A DNA stretch of 10,408 bases from Euperipatoides rowelli. Lineage: Eukaryota > Onychophora > Udeonychophora > Euonychophora > Peripatopsidae. Positions 8,510 through 10,408 of this stretch are shown here, piece by piece. A program made the translations under genes and the position numbers. The stretch lies in the NCBI GenBank assembly GCA_003024985.2, contig PXIH01S0000446.1. One strand, written 5' to 3'. Below the pieces are notes generated by a model. The model searched no databases. It saw only the letters and a list, made by a program, of their open reading frames with translations, and was not told the DNA's origin. The first letter of the stretch is position 1; the number at the start of each line of letters is the position of its first letter.

Positions 8510-9446
8510 CTGTTCCCATTTAATGGTATTTTCACCATACAATGGTCTGAGCTGTTGGATTCTTTTGATGGTATTCAGGGTAGATTGAAATCAAAATATT
8601 TATCTCTGTTAACTAAAGTAAGAATTAGCAATTGCTATGTTTTCAGTTGAATTTATTTTTATGGTTATCATATTAAATTTACAAAAAAATTATTGATAAA
8701 ACATATTCTATTGTTAATAAAATATTATGGAACAAAAAACTTATTCCTATTTCCAATCACATAATTATTCTTCCAATTACAAAGGGTGGGTTAGGATTGC
8801 ACAACTTGGACATCATTTTAACTACTATTAGAGCAAATGCGTTACTGGTGTTTTTAAGGGTGAAAAAGATTCTTCAAACTTTTTTGAAAGTTGAACCTAC
8901 AGATACCCCTCCGACAGACCTATTTCATTCTCATCCTTTTTACTTTGTGGCTGCTAGTTTTATTGATGTATATGATTCCTTGAATCAAGAGCTTACATCC
9001 AAAGTGAAATACAAACTATACTATAATATTATTTGTGCTAGATTGCGATTAGCAATGATGAAGCTAGGCTCATAATATTTCTTTCCAAAATTATAATTAA
9101 CATGAATTATTCACCCAATATTTATGATTTCATCTTTAAAACATTTCATCGGGTGCATATGTTTAAAGTGTTTATGACCGAAAAATATGGACTTAAATTT
9201 GATAATCAGTGAATTTTCTGCAATTATTCGCCTGAGGATGATAGTCATATTTTGTTCTTCTGCAAATACTTTTTCTCGTTTAGAAATAAGATCTTCTATT
9301 ATACAGGCTTTCAATTAAACAATTCCAATATTATGTGTGTGGGTCTATTGCTACTGCAAAATAGCAACTTTTGTGTCATTTTGATTTTGCTTTATTCCTT
9401 ATGTAGAAAGCAAGAAACACAGCAACCTTTAAAGGACTTAGACTAA
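8510..9446 (+). other. Thumb, connection and C-terminal Cys/His finger of ORF2
   Basis: The reading continues with ELLDSFDGIQGRLKSKYLSL and LLTKVRI, matching the thumb pattern of L1/Tx1 ORF2. It meets TGA at 8648, changes frame at A7 (8683-8689), and gives IVNKILWNKKLIPI then ILPITKGGLGLHNLDII, a conserved family signature. Another frame change near 9055 leads to SPNIYDFIFKTFHRVHMFKV and IFCNYSPEDDSHILFFCKYF. That last stretch fits the C-X2-C..E..H-x-LF-x-C finger found at the end of many plant and animal ORF2 proteins. The TGA at 9210 lies where its first Cys is expected. Confidence 0.8.
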
Positions 9447-9704
9447 GGATTTACCATATTTTTCCATGGAGTTAAGAATTATCTATAATAATGATTGTTT
9501 ATATTTGTGTGTAGACGTTATTCAAAATAAACGGCAAAACAATGGATGCAAACTGTTTTTTTTTTAAATAATTTTGTATAGTCCTTAGTGATTTTGATTT
9601 GTGTTTATTTTCTTTTATCGGAGTGCTCTTACTGAGGTTGGTAGTGGTACTCTTCTTTATTGTATATAACTTGGTTTATGTATTGTTTGTATTAAATGAG
9701 TTTT

Positions 9705-9710
9705 AATAAA
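9705..9710 (+). promoter_or_regulatory. Polyadenylation signal AATAAA
   Basis: AATAAA lies within GAGTTTTAATAAAGTTAATT, 33 bases before the A7 run. It is the expected signal at the end of a polymerase II transcribed LINE. Confidence 0.65.
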
Positions 9711-9717
9711 GTTAATT

Positions 9718-9730
9718 GGGGCAATTCCCC
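9718..9730 (+). other. Small hairpin at the LINE 3' end
   Basis: GGGG, a five-base CAATT loop, then CCCC form a short stem. It is followed by ATCCCCCCACCC directly before the A-run. In such AT-rich DNA this is a marked local change in composition. A role in RT template recognition is possible but inferred. Confidence 0.5.
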
Positions 9731-9742
9731 ATCCCCCCACCC

Positions 9743-9749
9743 AAAAAAA
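9743..9749 (+). repeat. Short A7 tail at the LINE 3' end
   Basis: Seven adenines follow CCCCCCACCC and precede the downstream duplication copy by one base. It is read as the remnant of the poly(A) tail. Confidence 0.65.
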
Positions 9750-9750
9750 C

Positions 9751-9763
9751 ATCAGTCTTTTAT
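9751..9763 (+). repeat. Probable 3' target-site duplication of the LINE
   Basis: ATCAGTCTTTTAT is the partner of 4629-4641 with one mismatch (T against C at the eleventh base). It sits immediately beyond the A-tail. Confidence 0.75.
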
Positions 9764-10138
9764 GACCAATTGAAAGTGACATTATTAAGAAAACTTATTA
9801 AGTTTAAATGATATTATTAATTTGTAAACATCAAAAGACACATTTTAAACATGGATGCCAGGAGAAAATTATTATTAACATAATTCTATATATATTTGTC
9901 AATTAAAAGGATTTTAACTTAAACCTTGGTATTTTGGTGCTATTATTGACAGGCTGGCTATTTTCACCTGTTATATATAATCAAAAGAGGAAGAAAGGTC
10001 TACAGCCTAAAAACATACAATTTGACTTATTTTTACTCAAAGATAATTCATTTGTGCATCTAATTGACTGATTTACTTGTTTGTAGCGCCGATAAAAAGC
10101 TAATGGTAGTAGCCTAAGTCATGTTTGATGGCTAGGAT
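9764..10138. other. Non-coding AT-rich flank
   Basis: I see no gene, RNA or repeat of note. All frames are short. Confidence 0.5.
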
Positions 10139-10408
10139 GACTAATCTCACTTCACTCATAACACATAAACCTCACTTTACTCAGAACGCGCTAATCTTAC
10201 TTCACTCATAATGGACACTCATTCATCATATATACACAATAGCCTCCCTTCACTTACAACACACTAACCTCACTTCAATAATAACACACTAAACTTGCTT
10301 CACTCAGAACACACTAATCACACTCATTCATAGATACATTAACATCCCTTCACTCATAGCACTCTAACCTCACTTCACTAACTTGTAACACACTAACCTC
10401 ACTTCAAT
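10139..10408 (+). repeat. Minisatellite of roughly 25-bp units, open at window end
   Basis: The units follow the approximate pattern CTAACCTCACTTCACTCATA plus ACACA. About ten or eleven diverged copies are visible, with unit lengths varying between about 22 and 29 bases. CTAACCTCACTTCA is exact in three units (starting near 10264, 10367 and 10393). The array continues past the window edge, so its full size is unknown. It has no open frame of note. Confidence 0.85.

Larger units (their letters stand above)
6341..9446 (+). pseudogene. LINE ORF2 (endonuclease and reverse transcriptase), broken
   Basis: ORF2 encodes the enzyme that nicks target DNA and copies element RNA from the nick. The ATG at 6341 precedes TNQNTLKCCSLNIQGIN, the usual start of an APE-type endonuclease; an earlier in-frame ATG exists at 6290. 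The total of about 1035 codons suits the family. The reading changes frame about ten times: near 6570 (A13G10 run), 6805, 7070, 7178 (A9), 7505, 8021 (A5), 8288, 8494, 8685 (A7) and 9055. In-frame TGA codons lie at 8648 and 9210. Domain order is endonuclease, linker, reverse transcriptase, thumb and connection, then Cys/His finger. The terminal TAA is at 9444-9446. Identity as a non-LTR ORF2 is firm; activity is not possible as read. Confidence 0.95.
9447..9749 (+). other. 3' UTR of the LINE
   Basis: This T-rich non-coding tail runs from the ORF2 stop to the A7 run. It carries AATAAA and ends in a C-rich hairpin. In non-LTR elements the 3' end is what the RT recognises. Confidence 0.7.
4642..9750 (+). 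mobile_element. Decayed full-length non-LTR retrotransposon, L1/Tx1-like
   Basis: The element is about 5.1 kb on the + strand: 5' UTR, ORF1 (gag-like with zinc knuckles), spacer, ORF2 (APE endonuclease, reverse transcriptase, C-terminal Cys/His finger), 3' UTR with AATAAA, a C-rich hairpin and an A7 tail. A 13-nt putative target-site duplication flanks it. There are no long terminal repeats, integrase or protease, which excludes LTR elements. RT motifs such as LRPICIQNLDSKLFAKI are of the L1/Tx1 style rather than CR1, Jockey or RTE. The zinc-knuckle ORF1 favours Tx1 over mammalian L1. Both ORFs contain multiple frame changes and stops, so this copy cannot encode intact proteins. Clade placement is inference. 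Confidence 0.93.

Noticed and set aside
4642-9750. LTR retrotransposon or endogenous retrovirus
   Set aside because: There are no terminal repeats, protease, integrase or envelope. The APE endonuclease precedes the RT, which defines a non-LTR element.
10139-10408. CRISPR-like array
   Set aside because: The units are contiguous and diverged, with no constant repeat and unique spacers, in an animal-like genome.

Overview
The window looks like animal nuclear DNA. It is very AT-rich and low in CpG, has no operon-like gene packing and no bacterial signals, and is full of short repeats. I cannot name the species. I see no intact host gene, no structural RNA gene and no CRISPR array. No new system is evident. 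The main content is one old, decayed non-LTR retrotransposon surrounded by repeat-rich non-coding DNA.

Layout. 1-473: AT-rich, nothing recognised. 474-742: a 35-bp inverted repeat (34/35 matched) enclosing about 200 bp, a MITE or foldback candidate. 757-1136: nothing firm. 1170-1616: an imperfect array built from a CCCATCATGCATC word and a GACCCAGATGGGTTTC word. 1666-1679: a C14 tract. 1681-4628: AT-rich DNA holding a 70-80 bp tandem duplication (2741-2890) and two related 28-bp CCATGG-rich repeats (2353 and 3331). 4642-9750: the retrotransposon. 9764-10138: nothing recognised. 10139-10408: a minisatellite of roughly 25-bp units that runs off the window end.

The retrotransposon is on the + strand and appears to be full length. 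Its parts in order are: 5' UTR (about 4642-4965); ORF1 (4966-6020), a gag-like RNA-binding protein with remains of CCHC zinc knuckles; a spacer; ORF2 (6341-9446) with an APE-type endonuclease, a reverse transcriptase and a C-terminal Cys/His finger; a 3' UTR with AATAAA; a C-rich hairpin end; and an A7 tail. A 13-nt near-identical pair (ATCAGTCTTT plus CAT or TAT) lies directly before and after it and fits a target-site duplication. The two-ORF plan, a zinc-knuckle ORF1 and the RT motif style (LRPICIQNLDSKLFAKI, SPGP, AFN, YLDD) point to the L1/Tx1 branch, most like Tx1, but I could run no phylogeny.

In a live element, ORF1 protein would package the RNA. The ORF2 endonuclease would nick the target and the RT would copy the RNA from its 3' end (target-primed reverse transcription). 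Here both ORFs are broken by about a dozen frame changes and five in-frame stops, so the copy is a fossil or, in part, a victim of homopolymer sequencing errors.
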